Numbered from the stretch's first letter, positions 18,229 to 33,385 are shown. The stretch is 64,000 bases of DNA from Arthrobacter sp. NicSoilC5 (GCF_019977395.1 NZ_AP024660.1:1674001-1738000); one strand, 5' to 3'. Translations and numbers: made by a program. Notes: generated by a model not told the origin, from the sequence alone.

Positions 18229-20343
18229 CTACTCGCCGCGGGACTTCTGGATGATCTCGTCGGCAACTGCCTTCGGGACCTCGGCGTAGCTGTTGAACGT
18301 CATGGAGTACACAGCACGGCCCTGGGTCTTCGAGCGCAGGTCACCGATGTAGCCGAACATGCCGGACAGCGGAACGTGCGCACGGATGACCTTGACGCCC
18401 TGTGCATCTTCCATGGACTGCATCTGGCCACGGCGGGAGTTGAGGTCACCGATAACTTCACCCATGTATTCCTCAGGGGTGCGGACCTCGACATCCATCA
18501 GCGGTTCGAGCAGAACCGGGTTCGCCTTGCGTGCAGCTTCCTTGAAAGCCATACGGCCGGCGATCTTGAACGCCATTTCCGAGGAGTCAACATCGTGGTA
18601 CGCGCCGTCGATCAGCGTGGCCTTGATGCCGACAACCGGGTAGCCGGCCAGGACGCCGTCGTTCAGTGCATCCTGGATGCCCGCGTCAACAGACGGGATG
18701 TACTCGCGGGGAACGCGGCCACCAGTGACCTTGTTCTCGAACTCGTACAGCTCGCCCTCGGCGGTGTCCAGCGGCTCGATGGCAATCTGGATCTTTGCGA
18801 ACTGACCCGAACCACCGGTCTGCTTCTTGTGCGTGTAGTCGTGGCGTTCGACGGCGCGCTTGATGGTTTCGCGGTAAGCAACCTGGGGCTTGCCCACGTT
18901 GGCCTCGACCTTGAACTCGCGGCGCATGCGGTCCACCAGGATGTCCAGGTGGAGCTCGCCCATGCCGGCGATGATGGTCTGGCCGGTGTCTTCGTTGAGG
19001 GACACCTGGAAGGTGGGGTCCTCAGCGGAGAGCTTCTGGATGGCCGTGGACAGCTTCTCCTGGTCACCCTTGGTGTTCGGCTCGATGGCAACCGAGATCA
19101 CGGGCTCCGGGAAGCTCATGGACTCGAGCACAATCTGGTTGCTGGCATCGCACAGGGTGTCACCGGTGGTGGTGTCCTTCAGGCCGATGGCTGCGTAGAT
19201 GTGGCCGGCGGTAGCGCCCTCAACGGGCATTTCCTTGTTGGCGTGCATCTGGAACAGCTTGCCGATGCGCTCCTTCTTGCCCTTGGTGGAGTTGACCACC
19301 TGGGCGCCTGCTTCCACGTGACCGGAGTACACGCGGATGAAGGTGAGCTGGCCGAAGAAGGGGTGGGCCGCAATCTTGAACGCCAGGGCCGAGAACGGCT
19401 CGTCAGCGGAAGGCTTGCGGGTCAGTTCCTTCTCTTCGTCGCGGGGGTCGTGGCCGACCATCGGGGGGACGTCGAGCGGGTTCGGCAGGTAGTCCACAAC
19501 CGCGTCGAGCATGGGCTGAACGCCGCGGTTCTTGAACGCGGAGCCGCAGAAGATCGGGTAGAGCTCGGAGTTGATCGTCATCTTGCGGATGCCGGCCTTG
19601 AGCTCGTCGATCGAGATCTCTTCACCCTCGAGGTACTTCTCCATGAGTTCCTCGGAGGACTCGGCGACGGTCTCAACGAGGTTCGCGCGGTACTCCTCAG
19701 CCTTTTCCTGGAGGTCAGCGGGGATCTCGCGGATCTCGTACTTGGCACCCATGGTCACGTCGCCCTTGGCGTCGCCGGGCCACACCAGTGCACGCATGTA
19801 GAGCAGGTCCACGACGCCGATGAAGTCGTTCTCGGCACCGATGGGCAGCTGCATGACCAGCGGCTTGGCACCGAGGCGGCTGATGATGGTGTCTACGGTG
19901 AAGTAGAAGTCAGCACCGAGCTTGTCCATCTTGTTGACGAAGCAGATACGCGGAACGTTGTACTTGTCCGCCTGGCGCCAAACAGTCTCGGACTGCGGCT
20001 CAACGCCTTCCTTGCCATCGAAGACGGCAACTGCACCGTCGAGGACGCGCAGGGAGCGCTCCACCTCAACCGTGAAGTCCACGTGGCCGGGGGTGTCGAT
20101 GATGTTGATCTGGTTGTTTTCCCAGAAGCAGGTCACGGCGGCAGACGTGATGGTGATGCCGCGTTCCTTTTCCTGTTCCATCCAGTCGGTGGTCGAAGCG
20201 CCGTCGTGCGTTTCGCCGATCTTGTGGTTCACACCCGTGTAGAACAGGATGCGCTCGGTGGTGGTGGTCTTGCCGGCATCGATGTGGGCCATGATGCCGA
20301 TGTTGCGGACCTTACTAAGGTCGGTAAGCACGTCCTGTGCCAC
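18229..20343 (-). CDS. fusA: Elongation factor G
   Basis: EF-G drives translocation of tRNA and mRNA and helps recycle ribosomes. The 704 residues have [20 protein letters not shown], the switch II region [33 protein letters not shown], and the domain IV loop [20 protein letters not shown]. The start is GTG with AAAAGGAG upstream. It belongs to rpsL-rpsG-fusA-tuf. Confidence 0.98.
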   Translation of the reverse strand: MAQDVLTDLSKVRNIGIMAHIDAGKTTTTERILFYTGVNHKIGETHDGASTTDWMEQEKERGITITSAAVTCFWENNQINIIDTPGHVDFTVEVERSLRVLDGAVAVFDGKEGVEPQSETVWRQADKYNVPRICFVNKMDKLGADFYFTVDTIISRLGAKPLVMQLPIGAENDFIGVVDLLYMRALVWPGDAKGDVTMGAKYEIREIPADLQEKAEEYRANLVETVAESSEELMEKYLEGEEISIDELKAGIRKMTINSELYPIFCGSAFKNRGVQPMLDAVVDYLPNPLDVPPMVGHDPRDEEKELTRKPSADEPFSALAFKIAAHPFFGQLTFIRVYSGHVEAGAQVVNSTKGKKERIGKLFQMHANKEMPVEGATAGHIYAAIGLKDTTTGDTLCDASNQIVLESMSFPEPVISVAIEPNTKGDQEKLSTAIQKLSAEDPTFQVSLNEDTGQTIIAGMGELHLDILVDRMRREFKVEANVGKPQVAYRETIKRAVERHDYTHKKQTGGSGQFAKIQIAIEPLDTAEGELYEFENKVTGGRVPREYIPSVDAGIQDALNDGVLAGYPVVGIKATLIDGAYHDVDSSEMAFKIAGRMAFKEAARKANPVLLEPLMDVEVRTPEEYMGEVIGDLNSRRGQMQSMEDAQGVKVIRAHVPLSGMFGYIGDLRSKTQGRAVYSMTFNSYAEVPKAVADEIIQKSRGE

Positions 20344-20412
20344 GGGGTCTCCTTTTGGGATGGACTACACGTTCGCCGCCGGCTCGGTTGAGCCGGCGGC
20401 GCCCGGGGAGTA

Positions 20413-20883
20413 TTACCAGCGGTAGTGTGCGAAGGCCTTGTTGGACTCGGCCATCTTGTGGGTGTCTTCGCGACGCTTCACAGCGGCACCGAGACCGTTC
20501 GACGCGTCCAGGATTTCGTTCTGGAGGCGCTCGGTCATCGTCTTCTCGCGGCGGGCCTTGGAGTAGCCAACCAGCCACCGCAGGGCGAGTGCGGTGGAGC
20601 GGCCCGGCTTGACCTCAACCGGAACCTGGTAGGTGGCGCCACCGACACGGCGGGAGCGGACCTCAAGGGAAGGCTTGACGTTGTCCATGGCCTTCTTCAG
20701 GGCTGCAACGGGGTCGCCGCCGGACTTGGCGCGTGCGCCTTCGAGTGCACCGTAGACGATGCGCTCTGCCGTGGACTTCTTGCCGTCAACGAGTACCTTG
20801 TTGATGAGCTGGGTTACCAGCGGGGAACCGTATACCGGATCCGAAACGAGCGGCCGCTTGGGGGCCGGACCCTTGCGAGGCAT
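20413..20883 (-). CDS. rpsG: 30S ribosomal protein S7
   Basis: S7 organises the 3' domain of 16S rRNA and the E site. The 156 residues show [40 protein letters not shown] and the beta-hairpin region [17 protein letters not shown]. It lies 1 bp after rpsL. Confidence 0.98.
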   Translation of the reverse strand: MPRKGPAPKRPLVSDPVYGSPLVTQLINKVLVDGKKSTAERIVYGALEGARAKSGGDPVAALKKAMDNVKPSLEVRSRRVGGATYQVPVEVKPGRSTALALRWLVGYSKARREKTMTERLQNEILDASNGLGAAVKRREDTHKMAESNKAFAHYRW

Positions 20884-20884
20884 A

Positions 20885-21259
20885 TTACTTCTTCTCCATC
20901 TTTGCGCCGTAGCGGCTGCGGGCCTGCTTACGGTTCTTCACACCCTGGGTATCGAGGGCGCCACGGACGATCTTGTAGCGGACACCCGGGAGGTCCTTAA
21001 CACGACCACCGCGAACGAGCACAATGGAGTGCTCCTGCAGGTTGTGGCCAACACCGGGGATGTAGGCGGTAACTTCCACGCCGCCGTTGAGGCGCACACG
21101 TGCCACCTTACGCAGAGCCGAGTTCGGCTTCTTCGGGGTGGTGGTGTAGACGCGGGTGCAAACACCGCGGCGCATGGGGCTGCCCTTAAGCGCGGGAGCC
21201 TTGGTCTTTGAGACCTTAGGCGTGCGGCCCTTACGGACCAGCTGGTTAATCGTAGGCAC
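20885..21259 (-). CDS. rpsL: 30S ribosomal protein S12
   Basis: S12 lies at the decoding centre. The 124-residue protein starts at GTG (21257-21259), giving [12 protein letters not shown]; the frame is open further upstream but has no S12 similarity there. The streptomycin-target lysines are wild type in [17 protein letters not shown] and [14 protein letters not shown], so no ribosomal streptomycin resistance is predicted. It heads the str operon. Confidence 0.98.
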   Translation of the reverse strand: MPTINQLVRKGRTPKVSKTKAPALKGSPMRRGVCTRVYTTTPKKPNSALRKVARVRLNGGVEVTAYIPGVGHNLQEHSIVLVRGGRVKDLPGVRYKIVRGALDTQGVKNRKQARSRYGAKMEKK

Positions 21260-21695
21260 TCTCGTGTTCTCCGTTTTATCCGGAGTGGCTGTTTCCGGCC
21301 ACTCTCCTGTTGCGTTGCCCCGCCGCCCGGGCCCTGAAGGGAATCTCCATGGCGGCGAAGGCGAAGCCTTAATAGTCGGATCGCACACCGGCACGAAACG
21401 TACATTCCTGTAGTTCCCTAGGCATGCAAAAATGTGGCATACGTTGCACAAGAACCCTGCAAACCGGAAACGTCGCTCTGGTCCAGCTTCTCAGCTGGTA
21501 TCGGCGCACTCATCCACTGCCACAATAACAATTGGTAACAAGTCTAGCATGGACGGGCTCCATGCCTTAATCGACGGGTTAAACGGGGATGGTCCCCCAC
21601 CTTTCGGTGCGGGACCATCCCTCTTGCATCCTAAGGGCGGGGCGGAGGGTCCCTACGTGGCGCGGAACGCAACACGAAAGGGACCGCCCTGCCCG
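21260..21695. other. rpoC-rpsL intergenic region
   Basis: This 436-bp stretch holds the rpoC terminator at 21586-21621 and must hold the str operon promoter on the minus strand. AT-richer sequence around 21400-21450 is the most likely promoter zone, but I cannot fix the hexamers. No coding frame is supported. Confidence 0.5.
21586..21621 (-). terminator. Hairpin after rpoC
   Basis: GGGATGGTCCC (21586-21596) pairs with GGGACCATCCC (21611-21621), and the inner CCACC/GGTG extends the stem. It is about 75 bases past the rpoC stop. The U-run is weak. Confidence 0.65.
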
Positions 21696-25595
<3,900 letters not shown>

Positions 25596-25699
25596 ATGGT
25601 CCCTGTTCTCTCTTGTTCTCTAAATTCTGAAGTCTTGGTGCGGGATGAGGGAGGTGGGGTTCGACGGCGGGTGCGCACCCGCCGTCGAACGCCCGCCTG

Positions 25700-28600
25700 C
25701 TAAACCTCTTCTACGGAGCTGGGCTCTGCGCGAGACAGATCGATGCCCAGTTCTTCCGCAGCCGTGAAGACTGCGTCATCAGAGTCACGCATTTCAATTG
25801 TGGTTCCGTCCGTGGAAAGAACTTCCACGTTCAGGCACAGCGACTGCATTTCCTTGATCAAGACCTTGAAGGATTCGGGAACGCCCGGCTCGGGGATGTT
25901 CTCGCCCTTGACGATCGCTTCGTAGACCTTCACACGACCGTGGATGTCATCGGACTTGATCGTGAGGAGTTCCTGGAGGGTGTAGGCGGCGCCGTAAGCT
26001 TCGAGCGCCCACACTTCCATTTCACCGAAGCGCTGGCCACCGAACTGTGCCTTACCACCCAGCGGCTGCTGCGTGATCATGGAGTACGGGCCGGTGGAGC
26101 GTGCGTGGATCTTGTCGTCCACCAGGTGGTGGAGCTTCAGGATGTACATGTAGCCGACCGAGATCGGATCCGGGAACGGCTCGCCGGAGCGGCCGTCAAA
26201 CAGGCGGGTCTTGCCCGAGGAGTTGATCAGGCGGTCACCGTCGCGGGTCACGTTGGTGGAATCCAGCAGGCCCGTGATTTCCTCTTCGCGGGCGCCGTCG
26301 AACACCGGCGTGGCAACAGTGGTGGGACCACTCTCGCGCGGCAGGTTCGGCAGCTGCTTGACCCACTCGGGCTCGCCTTCGATCTTCCAACCGGTCTTGG
26401 CAACCCAACCGAGGTGCGTTTCGAGCACCTGGCCCACGTTCATACGGCCCGGAACACCCAGCGGGTTCAGGACGATGTCAACGGGGGTGCCGTCGGCAAG
26501 GAAGGGCATGTCCTCGATCGGAAGGATCTTGGAGATAACACCCTTGTTGCCGTGGCGGCCGGCGAGCTTGTCGCCGTCGGTGATCTTCCGCTTGGCGGCC
26601 ACGTAGACGCGGACCAGCTGGTTCACGCCCGGGGGCAGCTCGTCGTCGTTGTCGCGGTCGAAGACGCGCACGCCGATGACGGTTCCGGACTCGCCGTGGG
26701 GCACCTTCAGGGAGGTGTCGCGGACTTCGCGGGACTTCTCACCGAAGATGGCGCGCAGCAGGCGCTCTTCCGGGGTCAGTTCAGTTTCACCCTTCGGAGT
26801 GACCTTTCCGACCAGGATGTCCCCTGCTTCAACCTCGGCACCGATGTGGATGATGCCGCGCTCGTCCAGGCCGGCCAGGACTTCCTCGGACACGTTGGGG
26901 ATGTCACGGGTGATTTCCTCGGCACCAAGCTTGGTGTCGCGGGCATCGATCTCGTGCTCCTCGATGTGGATGGAGGAAAGGACGTCCTCGGCAACGATGC
27001 GCTGCGAGAGGATGATGGCGTCCTCGAAGTTGTGGCCTTCCCATGACATGAATGCCACGAGCAGGTTCTTGCCCAGTGCGAGCTCACCCTGGTCCGTAGC
27101 CGGGCCGTCGGCGATGATGCCGCCAACTTCCAGGCGCTGGCCTTCGTTCACCAGGACGCGGTGGTTGTAGCAGTTGCCCTGGTTGGAACGGGCGAACTTG
27201 TTGATGCGGTAGTTGGTCTCGGTGCCGTCGTCGTTGAGCATGATGACGAGCTCGGCGGAAACCTCGGTGACCACACCGGCCTTCTTGGCGATGACAACGT
27301 CACCGGCGTCGACGGCGGCGGCGCGCTCCATGCCGGTGCCCACCACGGGAGCCTCGGAACGGACCAGCGGCACAGCCTGGCGCTGCATGTTGGCACCCAT
27401 GAGTGCACGGTTGGCGTCGTCGTGCTCCAGGAACGGGATCAGGGCCGTAGCCACGGACACCATCTGGCGCGGGGAAACGTCCATGAACTCGACGTCAGCG
27501 GCGGGAACCAGCACGGGCTCGCCTCCACCACCGCGGGCACGGACCAGGACGGTCTCTTCAGCGAACTTCTTGTTCTCGTCCAGCGGCGCGTTGGCCTGGG
27601 CGATCAGAACCTCAGCCTCGTCGTCGGCCGTCAGGTACTGGACGTCGTCGGAGACGACGCCGTCCTTGACGAGGCGGTACGGGGTCTCGATGAAACCGAA
27701 CGGGTTGATGCGGCCGTAGGAAGCCAGCGAACCGATCAGACCAATGTTCGGGCCTTCAGGGGTTTCGATGGGGCACATACGTCCGTAGTGGGACGGGTGC
27801 ACGTCACGGACTTCCATGCCGGCGCGGTCACGGGACAGACCACCGGGGCCAAGGGCCGACAGGCGGCGCTTGTGGGTCAGGCCCGAGAGCGGGTTGTTCT
27901 GGTCCATGAACTGCGACAGCTGGGAGGTTCCGAAGAACTCCTTGATGGCCGCAACCACGGGGCGGATGTTGATCAGGGTCTGCGGCGTGATGGCCTCGAC
28001 GTCCTGGGTGGTCATACGCTCGCGGACAACGCGCTCCATGCGGGACAGGCCGGTGCGGACCTGGTTCTCGATGAGCTCGCCGACGGCGCGGATGCGGCGG
28101 TTGCCGAAGTGGTCGATGTCGTCGATCTCGACGCGCAGGTCCACTTCCTGGCCATCGCGGGTGCCCTTGATGGTCTTCTCGCCGGCGTGCAGCGCGACGA
28201 GGAACTTGATCATGGCGACGATGTCTTCAACGTGCAGGACAGAGGCTTCCTTGTCGCCAAGGGAGCGGTCGATGCCAAGCTTGCGGTTGATCTTGTAGCG
28301 GCCAACCTTGGCCAGATCGTAGCGCTTGGAGTTGAAGTACAGGTTGTCCAGCAGGGACTGGGCAGCCTCGACGGTGGGCGGCTCGCCCGGGCGCAGCTTG
28401 CGGTAGATGTCCAGCAGGGCGTCTTCGCGGGTTTCGGTGGCGTCCTTCTCCAGGGTTGCCCGCATGGAGTCGTACTGGCCGAACTCTTCGAGGATCTGGC
28501 CTTCGGTCCAACCCAGGGCCTTCAGCAGCACCGTGACGGACTGCTTGCGCTTGCGGTCGAGGCGGACACCGACCTGGTCGCGCTTGTCGATCTCGAGCTC

Positions 28601-29209
28601 GAACCATGCACCGCGGGACGGGATGATCTTGGCGGTGAAGATGTCCTTGTCGCTGGTCTTGTCGGCGGCGCGCTCGAAGTAGGCGCCCGGCGAACGGACC
28701 AGCTGGGAGACGACGACACGCTCGGTGCCGTTGACGACGAAGGTGCCCTTCTCGGTCATCAGGGGGAAGTCACCCATGAACACGGTCTGCTGCTTGATTT
28801 CGCCCGTGTTGTTGTTCATGAACTCGGCCTTGACGTACAGCGGAGCCGAGTACGTTGCGTCCCGGTCCTTGCACTCAGCCATGGTGTACTTGGGGTCAGC
28901 GAACTCCGGATCGGAGAAGCTCAGGGACATGGTGCCCTGGAAGTCCTCGATCGGGGAGATCTCTTCGAAGATGTCCGACAGGCCGGACGTGGTGGCGACG
29001 CTGAGATCGTTTTCTTCGACAGCCTTTGCCACGCGTGCCTGCCAGCGCTCATTGCCGACCAGCCAGTCAAAGCTGTCCGTCTGCAGGGCAAGCAGATTCG
29101 GAACGTCAAGGGGTTCGTGAATCTTTGCGAATGAGAGCCGGCGAGTGGCACCATCAGTGCTGTCGGCAGTGTTAGCGGTTTCGTTATTAGAGGTGCTCGA
29201 GGCGACCAA
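25700..29209 (-). CDS. rpoB: RNA polymerase subunit beta
   Basis: The beta subunit (1169 residues) forms the active site with beta'. I choose the TTG at 29207-29209 ([17 protein letters not shown]) because GGAAGGA is about 7 bases upstream; the GTG five codons earlier overlaps that ribosome site. The rifampicin pocket [18 protein letters not shown] followed by [14 protein letters not shown] is wild type, so sensitivity is predicted. The C-terminus [20 protein letters not shown] is canonical. Confidence 0.98.
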   Translation of the reverse strand: MVASSTSNNETANTADSTDGATRRLSFAKIHEPLDVPNLLALQTDSFDWLVGNERWQARVAKAVEENDLSVATTSGLSDIFEEISPIEDFQGTMSLSFSDPEFADPKYTMAECKDRDATYSAPLYVKAEFMNNNTGEIKQQTVFMGDFPLMTEKGTFVVNGTERVVVSQLVRSPGAYFERAADKTSDKDIFTAKIIPSRGAWFELEIDKRDQVGVRLDRKRKQSVTVLLKALGWTEGQILEEFGQYDSMRATLEKDATETREDALLDIYRKLRPGEPPTVEAAQSLLDNLYFNSKRYDLAKVGRYKINRKLGIDRSLGDKEASVLHVEDIVAMIKFLVALHAGEKTIKGTRDGQEVDLRVEIDDIDHFGNRRIRAVGELIENQVRTGLSRMERVVRERMTTQDVEAITPQTLINIRPVVAAIKEFFGTSQLSQFMDQNNPLSGLTHKRRLSALGPGGLSRDRAGMEVRDVHPSHYGRMCPIETPEGPNIGLIGSLASYGRINPFGFIETPYRLVKDGVVSDDVQYLTADDEAEVLIAQANAPLDENKKFAEETVLVRARGGGGEPVLVPAADVEFMDVSPRQMVSVATALIPFLEHDDANRALMGANMQRQAVPLVRSEAPVVGTGMERAAAVDAGDVVIAKKAGVVTEVSAELVIMLNDDGTETNYRINKFARSNQGNCYNHRVLVNEGQRLEVGGIIADGPATDQGELALGKNLLVAFMSWEGHNFEDAIILSQRIVAEDVLSSIHIEEHEIDARDTKLGAEEITRDIPNVSEEVLAGLDERGIIHIGAEVEAGDILVGKVTPKGETELTPEERLLRAIFGEKSREVRDTSLKVPHGESGTVIGVRVFDRDNDDELPPGVNQLVRVYVAAKRKITDGDKLAGRHGNKGVISKILPIEDMPFLADGTPVDIVLNPLGVPGRMNVGQVLETHLGWVAKTGWKIEGEPEWVKQLPNLPRESGPTTVATPVFDGAREEEITGLLDSTNVTRDGDRLINSSGKTRLFDGRSGEPFPDPISVGYMYILKLHHLVDDKIHARSTGPYSMITQQPLGGKAQFGGQRFGEMEVWALEAYGAAYTLQELLTIKSDDIHGRVKVYEAIVKGENIPEPGVPESFKVLIKEMQSLCLNVEVLSTDGTTIEMRDSDDAVFTAAEELGIDLSRAEPSSVEEV

Positions 29210-29519
29210 GAGGGATCCTTCCACAGACCTTCAGGCGTTTTCAGATCTCCCCCGCTGTGCACCCTGCGAAGTGACTCCGCAGCGCTACCATCCGGTTCCG
29301 CTATATGACCCGGGGCCTGAACTGACTATGCTGTGACCGTTGTTACGGCACGTTGATTGCCAGCTGCCAGGCAAAGCCCACCGCTATATGAAGGCTGAAG
29401 GTAAACAGGGAAGACGCAAATATCTACGATACGGCAAAACAACCTACGTGTCTACCCCACATCCCGCCGGATTGCAAGCACCCAGTTTCCGGCGGCCTGC
29501 ACCAGGAGTGCCGGACCGC
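29210..29519. other. rpoB upstream leader region
   Basis: This 310-bp stretch must contain the rpoBC promoter (minus). TAGACA followed after 17 bases by TATCGT, reading the minus strand from about 29453, is one possible pair. CCGCCGGA (29464-29471) pairs with 29488-29495 and may end the upstream lipoprotein transcript, but it lacks a U-run. No gene is supported. Confidence 0.4.
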
Positions 29520-30011
29520 CTAGAGGCGCAGCGTCACGCCCTCGGCCGTGCAGGTGCCGGCGTTCGCGAAAACGGCATCCCTTACGGCGTCCTTGGATTC
29601 CTGGGACGGCTTGCCCCCGGTTTCCGCCACCGACGAGTGGTCGATGGCGAGCAGGCTCAGCGAGGTGAACAGGCCCCTCAAGTCCCCGGAAACTGTGTCC
29701 TTGGCGTCCTGGGCCCGGGAGTACACGTCCTCGTAGCCCTGTGAATCGGTGGGGGAAACGGCGCCATAGTCCGCCACCAGCTTGTTGAAGAGTTCGCAGG
29801 CCGCCTTGGTTCCCCCTGACCGGGCCGCACCTGTACTTCCAGGCCCGGTGGAGGCGGCAGGGCTGGTGCTTGCCGCGCCGTTGTCCGAGGGTGCCGGCGT
29901 GGCCTGGGTTGTTTCCGCCGGCGCCGGCGTGGACATTGAGCACCCCGCCAGCGCACTGCCCGTCAGTACGGCCATGGCGGCGATGGCAGCCGCAGTAAAT
30001 GTCTTGTTCAC
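29520..30011 (-). CDS. Hypothetical secreted lipoprotein
   Basis: The 163-residue product starts at GTG (30009-30011), preceded by GGAG. It has a basic N-terminus, a hydrophobic stretch and a lipobox LAGC at residues 21-24, so it should be lipidated at Cys24 and anchored outside the membrane. A Thr/Ala/Pro/Ser-rich linker (to about residue 65) leads to a mostly helical domain with CELFNKLVADYGAVSPTDS and a C-terminal Cys in NAGTCTAEG. The domain is not recognised. It lies upstream of rpoB and divergent from the thiolase. Confidence 0.85.
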   Translation of the reverse strand: MNKTFTAAAIAAMAVLTGSALAGCSMSTPAPAETTQATPAPSDNGAASTSPAASTGPGSTGAARSGGTKAACELFNKLVADYGAVSPTDSQGYEDVYSRAQDAKDTVSGDLRGLFTSLSLLAIDHSSVAETGGKPSQESKDAVRDAVFANAGTCTAEGVTLRL

Positions 30012-30282
30012 GATGTCGCTCCGTCCGTCCCGGCTCCGGACCTGGTGTCCCCCTGCAAAGCGCGTCCCCCTGCAAAGCCTCGCCGTCCACCCTACGCAAG
30101 CGGCCGCCGTCGTGCACAACACAATGGATGGGTACCTCTCCCCTGCCGTCCCGTGCTGCAAAGCCCGGCGGCAGGATGCCGCGCAGGAATGCACATGGCG
30201 CTCCCGGCGTTTGAATAGTTGGGTGACCAGGCTCACGATAGCCTTGGTGGCTTAGACCGAAACCGGACTGAAAGTGGTAACC

Positions 30283-31482
30283 ATGGACAACACTCCCCAC
30301 AGCAATGACGTTGTCATCCTCGGGGCCGCACGGACCCCGCAGGGCCGGATCAACGGCCAACTGTCCAGCCTCACGGCAGTGGATCTCGGTGCGCACGCCA
30401 TCAAGGCCGCACTGGCCTCCAGTGGCGTCGATGCCGCGGATGTGGAGGCTGTCATCATGGGCCAGGTCCTGCAGGCAGGCGCCGGGCAGAACCCTGCGCG
30501 GCAAAGCGCCATCGGCGCCGGCATCGGGTGGAATGTGCCTGCCGTGACCGTCAACAAGGTGTGCCTTTCCGGGCTGACCGCGGTGATTGACGCCGCCCGG
30601 ATGATCCGCGCGGGCGAGGCTGCCGTGGTGGTGGCCGGCGGCCAGGAGTCGATGAGCCGGGCACCGCACCTGCTTCCGGGATCGCGGCAGGGGTGGACCT
30701 ACGGCTCCATCCAGGCGCTGGACGCTGCCGCCCACGACGGGCTGACCGACGCCTTTGACGGGGAGTCGATGGGCCTGTCCACCGAGACGCGGAACCTCTC
30801 GCTGGGTATCGACCGCACCTCCCAGGACAACGTCGCCGCCCAATCGCACCAGCGCGCGGCGCTTGCGGCGAAAAACGGAACGTTCGACGGCGAGATCGCA
30901 CCTATCAGCGTCAAGCAGCGCAAGGGCGAGCCCCTGGTGGTGGACACCGATGAAGGGGTCCGCCCCAATACCTCGATCGAATCACTGGCCGGCCTGCGCG
31001 CTGCATTCGTCACTGACGGCACCATCACCGCAGGCAACTCCTCTCCCCTGTCCGACGGCGCCGCCGCCCTGGTGATCGCATCCCGCGGCTACGCAGAGGA
31101 GCACGGGCTCGAATACCTGGCGGTGGTCGGGAAGCCGGGACAGGTGGCCGGGCCTGACAACTCCCTGCATTCCCAGCCGTCCAACGCCATCATGAACGCC
31201 CTGGGGAAAGCAGGGTGGAGCACCGCCGACCTTGACTTCATCGAGATCAACGAAGCCTTCGGCTCGGTGGCCGTGCAGTCCCTCAAGGACCTGGACTACC
31301 CGCTGGAGAAGTGCAACCTCCACGGCGGCGCCATTGCCCTGGGTCATCCGATCGGCGCCTCGGGTGCCCGGCTGGCCGCCCACGCCGCCCATGAGCTGAA
31401 GCGGCGCGGGACCGGCAAGGCTGCAGTGTCCCTCTGCGGCGGGGGCGGGCAGGGCGAGGCCCTCCTGCTGTACCGCGACTGA
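30283..31482 (+). CDS. Acetyl-CoA C-acetyltransferase (thiolase)
   Basis: A 399-residue thiolase that interconverts two acetyl-CoA with acetoacetyl-CoA, or cleaves longer 3-ketoacyl-CoA. The acyl-carrying Cys is in NKVCLSGLTAV, the catalytic His in ALGHPIGASGARL, the Asn/Glu in EINEAFGSVAV and the second Cys in SLCGGGGQGEA. The last motif differs slightly from the usual CIGGGQG but keeps the Cys. The ATG at 30283 is chosen over a GTG three codons upstream. It overlaps the YbaK gene by one base (TGATG), suggesting one transcript. Biosynthetic or degradative use cannot be told from the context. Confidence 0.93.
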   Translation: MDNTPHSNDVVILGAARTPQGRINGQLSSLTAVDLGAHAIKAALASSGVDAADVEAVIMGQVLQAGAGQNPARQSAIGAGIGWNVPAVTVNKVCLSGLTAVIDAARMIRAGEAAVVVAGGQESMSRAPHLLPGSRQGWTYGSIQALDAAAHDGLTDAFDGESMGLSTETRNLSLGIDRTSQDNVAAQSHQRAALAAKNGTFDGEIAPISVKQRKGEPLVVDTDEGVRPNTSIESLAGLRAAFVTDGTITAGNSSPLSDGAAALVIASRGYAEEHGLEYLAVVGKPGQVAGPDNSLHSQPSNAIMNALGKAGWSTADLDFIEINEAFGSVAVQSLKDLDYPLEKCNLHGGAIALGHPIGASGARLAAHAAHELKRRGTGKAAVSLCGGGGQGEALLLYRD

Positions 31483-31979
31483 TGGCGGGCTCATCCGGAA
31501 ACGGAGCGGACGGCGTCGGGCGGGAACGGTTCCTGGCCGACGCCGCTGCCCGCGGCCTGGCAGTTGACGTGGTGGAACGGCCCGCAGCGAAGAGCCTCGA
31601 AGAGGCTGCGGACATCATGGGAATCACACCGGCGGACATCGTCAAATCCCTGGTGGTCAAGCACAAGGACGGGACGTTCCTCTTCGCGCTCATCCCGGGC
31701 GACCGGCAGATTTCGTGGCCCAAGCTCCGTGCCCTGGTGGGCGTGAACAAGCTGTCGCTGCCGCCCGCAGGAACTGCACTGGAGGCAACCGGCTACGAGC
31801 GGGGCACCATCACCCCGCTGGGCAGCACCACCGCCTGGCCCGTCTATGCCGACGCCACGATCACCGGGCGGCGCATCTCCATGGGCGCCGGGGCACACGG
31901 CTACAGCGCCTTCGTGGATGCCGATGAGTTGACCGCAGCCCTGGGCGCCGTCGTGGCGGACATCAGCGAACCGTCCTGA
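31482..31979 (+). CDS. YbaK/EbsC-family aminoacyl-tRNA deacylase
   Basis: The 165-residue protein matches the YbaK/EbsC fold, whose members hydrolyse mischarged tRNA such as Cys-tRNA(Pro). Visible features are the conserved Lys in ADIVKSLVVKHKDG, GDRQISWPKLRALVGV, and the C-terminal core GYERGTITPLGSTTAWPVYA. It overlaps the thiolase stop by one base. The family is clear; the exact tRNA substrate is inferred. Confidence 0.88.
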   Translation: MAGSSGNGADGVGRERFLADAAARGLAVDVVERPAAKSLEEAADIMGITPADIVKSLVVKHKDGTFLFALIPGDRQISWPKLRALVGVNKLSLPPAGTALEATGYERGTITPLGSTTAWPVYADATITGRRISMGAGAHGYSAFVDADELTAALGAVVADISEPS

Positions 31980-32002
31980 AACGGAAGGCCTTTGTTAAGG
32001 CA

Positions 32003-32036
32003 GGAAACCCCGCCCACCGAGGTGGACGGGGTTTCC
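32003..32036. terminator. Convergent terminator, ybaK / rplL
   Basis: GGAAACCCCGCCCACC (32003-32018) pairs with 32021-32036 with one mismatch. It lies between the convergent YbaK gene and rplL and has T-rich ends on both strands, so it can serve both. Confidence 0.85.
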
Positions 32037-32052
32037 GAAGGAAAAGGCGTTG

Positions 32053-32430
32053 TTACTTGAGGGTAACGGTGGCGCCTGCAGCCTCGAGCTGCTCCTTGGC
32101 CTTCTCGGCAGCTTCCTTGTTGGCGCCTTCGAGAACAGCCTTGGGGGCGCTGTCAACCAGGTCCTTGGCTTCCTTGAGGCCGAGGGAGGTGATGGCGCGA
32201 ACTTCCTTGATGACTGCGATCTTCTTGTCACCGGCAGATTCGAGGATGACGTCGAAGTCGGTCTTCTCTTCAACCTCTTCAGCAGCTCCGCCACCGGCGG
32301 GGCCGGCAACTGCAACAGCAGCGGCGGTAACTTCGAAGGTCTCTTCGAAGAGCTTGACGAACTCGGAGAGCTCGATGATGGTCAGTTCCTTGAAAGCTTC
32401 AATGAGCTCTTCGTTGCTGAGCTTCGCCAT
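32053..32430 (-). CDS. rplL: 50S ribosomal protein L7/L12
   Basis: L12 forms the flexible stalk that recruits translation factors. The 125 residues have the N-terminal dimer domain ([20 protein letters not shown]), an Ala/Gly hinge and the C-terminal domain [20 protein letters not shown] with [19 protein letters not shown]. It follows rplJ after 77 bp. Confidence 0.98.
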   Translation of the reverse strand: MAKLSNEELIEAFKELTIIELSEFVKLFEETFEVTAAAVAVAGPAGGGAAEEVEEKTDFDVILESAGDKKIAVIKEVRAITSLGLKEAKDLVDSAPKAVLEGANKEAAEKAKEQLEAAGATVTLK

Positions 32431-32507
32431 GGTAGGCGTCCTTCCTGTTGTGGTGTCCCGCCGGCGTTAGGCCGGGATGACACCGGAGTCTGGTGGGGTA
32501 AAGAGAA

Positions 32508-33089
32508 TTAGTTCTCTTCGGCAGCAGGAGCTTCAGCGGGAGCTTCAGCTTCAGCGGCAGGGGCTTCTTCAGCGGCAGGCGCTTCGGCAGCTGCCGGTGC
32601 ACCGTTCTCTTCTTCAAGCTTGAGGCGCAGTGCGTCGATGATGCGTGCAGCTGCGGCGGCAGGTGCCTTGAGGACGCCTGCAACCTTGGCGAGCTGCAGC
32701 TCGCGGGACTCGAGGGCAGCCAGTGCGGCGACCTCGGTGGCGTCCAGCGCCTTGCCCTCGAAGTAACCGGTCTTGATGACCAGCTGCTTGTTGGCCTTGG
32801 CAAAATCCGTCAGGCTCTTGGCAGCGGCAACTGCGTCACCCTTGATGAACGCGATTGCAGTGGGGCCGGCAAGCTGGCCGTCGAATGCTTCGACGCCGGC
32901 TTCCTTGGCTGCAATGGCGGTCAGGGTGTTCTTGACGACCGCGAACTTGGTGTCCTGGCCGAGAGAAACACGCAGCTGCTTGAGCTGTGCAACGGTGAGC
33001 CCGCGGTATTCGGTCAGGACAGCGGCGTTCGATTCCTTGAAATCGTTAGTGATCTCAGCTACTGCTGAAACCTTGGTAGGCGTTGCCAT
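32508..33089 (-). CDS. rplJ: 50S ribosomal protein L10
   Basis: L10 is the base of the stalk and the probable autogenous regulator of this operon. The 193 residues show AVLTEYRGLTVAQLKQLRVS and KVAGVLKAPAAAAARIIDAL, with a C-terminal Ala/Pro/Glu-rich tail after about residue 160 that exceeds the usual length. A leader with a closing helix and terminator lies upstream at 33156-33300. Confidence 0.97.
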   Translation of the reverse strand: MATPTKVSAVAEITNDFKESNAAVLTEYRGLTVAQLKQLRVSLGQDTKFAVVKNTLTAIAAKEAGVEAFDGQLAGPTAIAFIKGDAVAAAKSLTDFAKANKQLVIKTGYFEGKALDATEVAALAALESRELQLAKVAGVLKAPAAAAARIIDALRLKLEEENGAPAAAEAPAAEEAPAAEAEAPAEAPAAEEN

Positions 33090-33155
33090 AACCCTCCTTC
33101 CGGGGATAGTGCCGGTATTCGACGGTCCCCGCTCAAGAGAGCTAAAACTAAAAAC

Positions 33156-33300
33156 GCCCCGCGCAGATGCACGGGGCTTGGCTCAACACGTTTATCCCGT
33201 GGAGCTTTGCTTCGTTCACCTGCGCCGGCCGCCCTGCGTTGAGGGTCCTTCGTCCGGAAAGCCACTGTGGTCCCCAGCGCACAACTGCAGAGTTGAGCCA
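33156..33300 (-). promoter_or_regulatory. L10-leader-like attenuator before rplJL
   Basis: On the minus strand, TGGCTCAAC pairs with GTTGAGCCA (33292-33300 with 33179-33187), closing about 104 nt of leader. One base later a 9-bp GC-rich hairpin begins (33156-33164 with 33169-33177), followed by five U (33150-33154). This is the expected architecture for an L10-leader with transcription attenuation. The hairpin could also serve as terminator for the upstream GNAT gene. Confidence 0.6.
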
Positions 33301-33385
33301 TGTTCAGGAGAGTGGATTTCCAACAACCGACGGTCTTTGGTACTCCCAGCTTACGCGAGGCATTGCCGGTCCGCCAAATCGGCGC

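Noticed and set aside
18376..20391. Long plus-strand open frame opposite fusA (also opposite rpoB, rpoC and mntH)
   Set aside because: It is a by-product of third-position GC bias in the real gene on the other strand; no family similarity or ribosome site is seen.
21260..21451. Longer N-terminus for S12
   Set aside because: The upstream part does not look like S12, and GTG 21257-21259 gives the normal 124-residue protein.
29452..30849. Minus-strand open frame covering the thiolase start and the lipoprotein
   Set aside because: The thiolase on the plus strand has all catalytic motifs and the lipoprotein has a clear lipobox in another frame.
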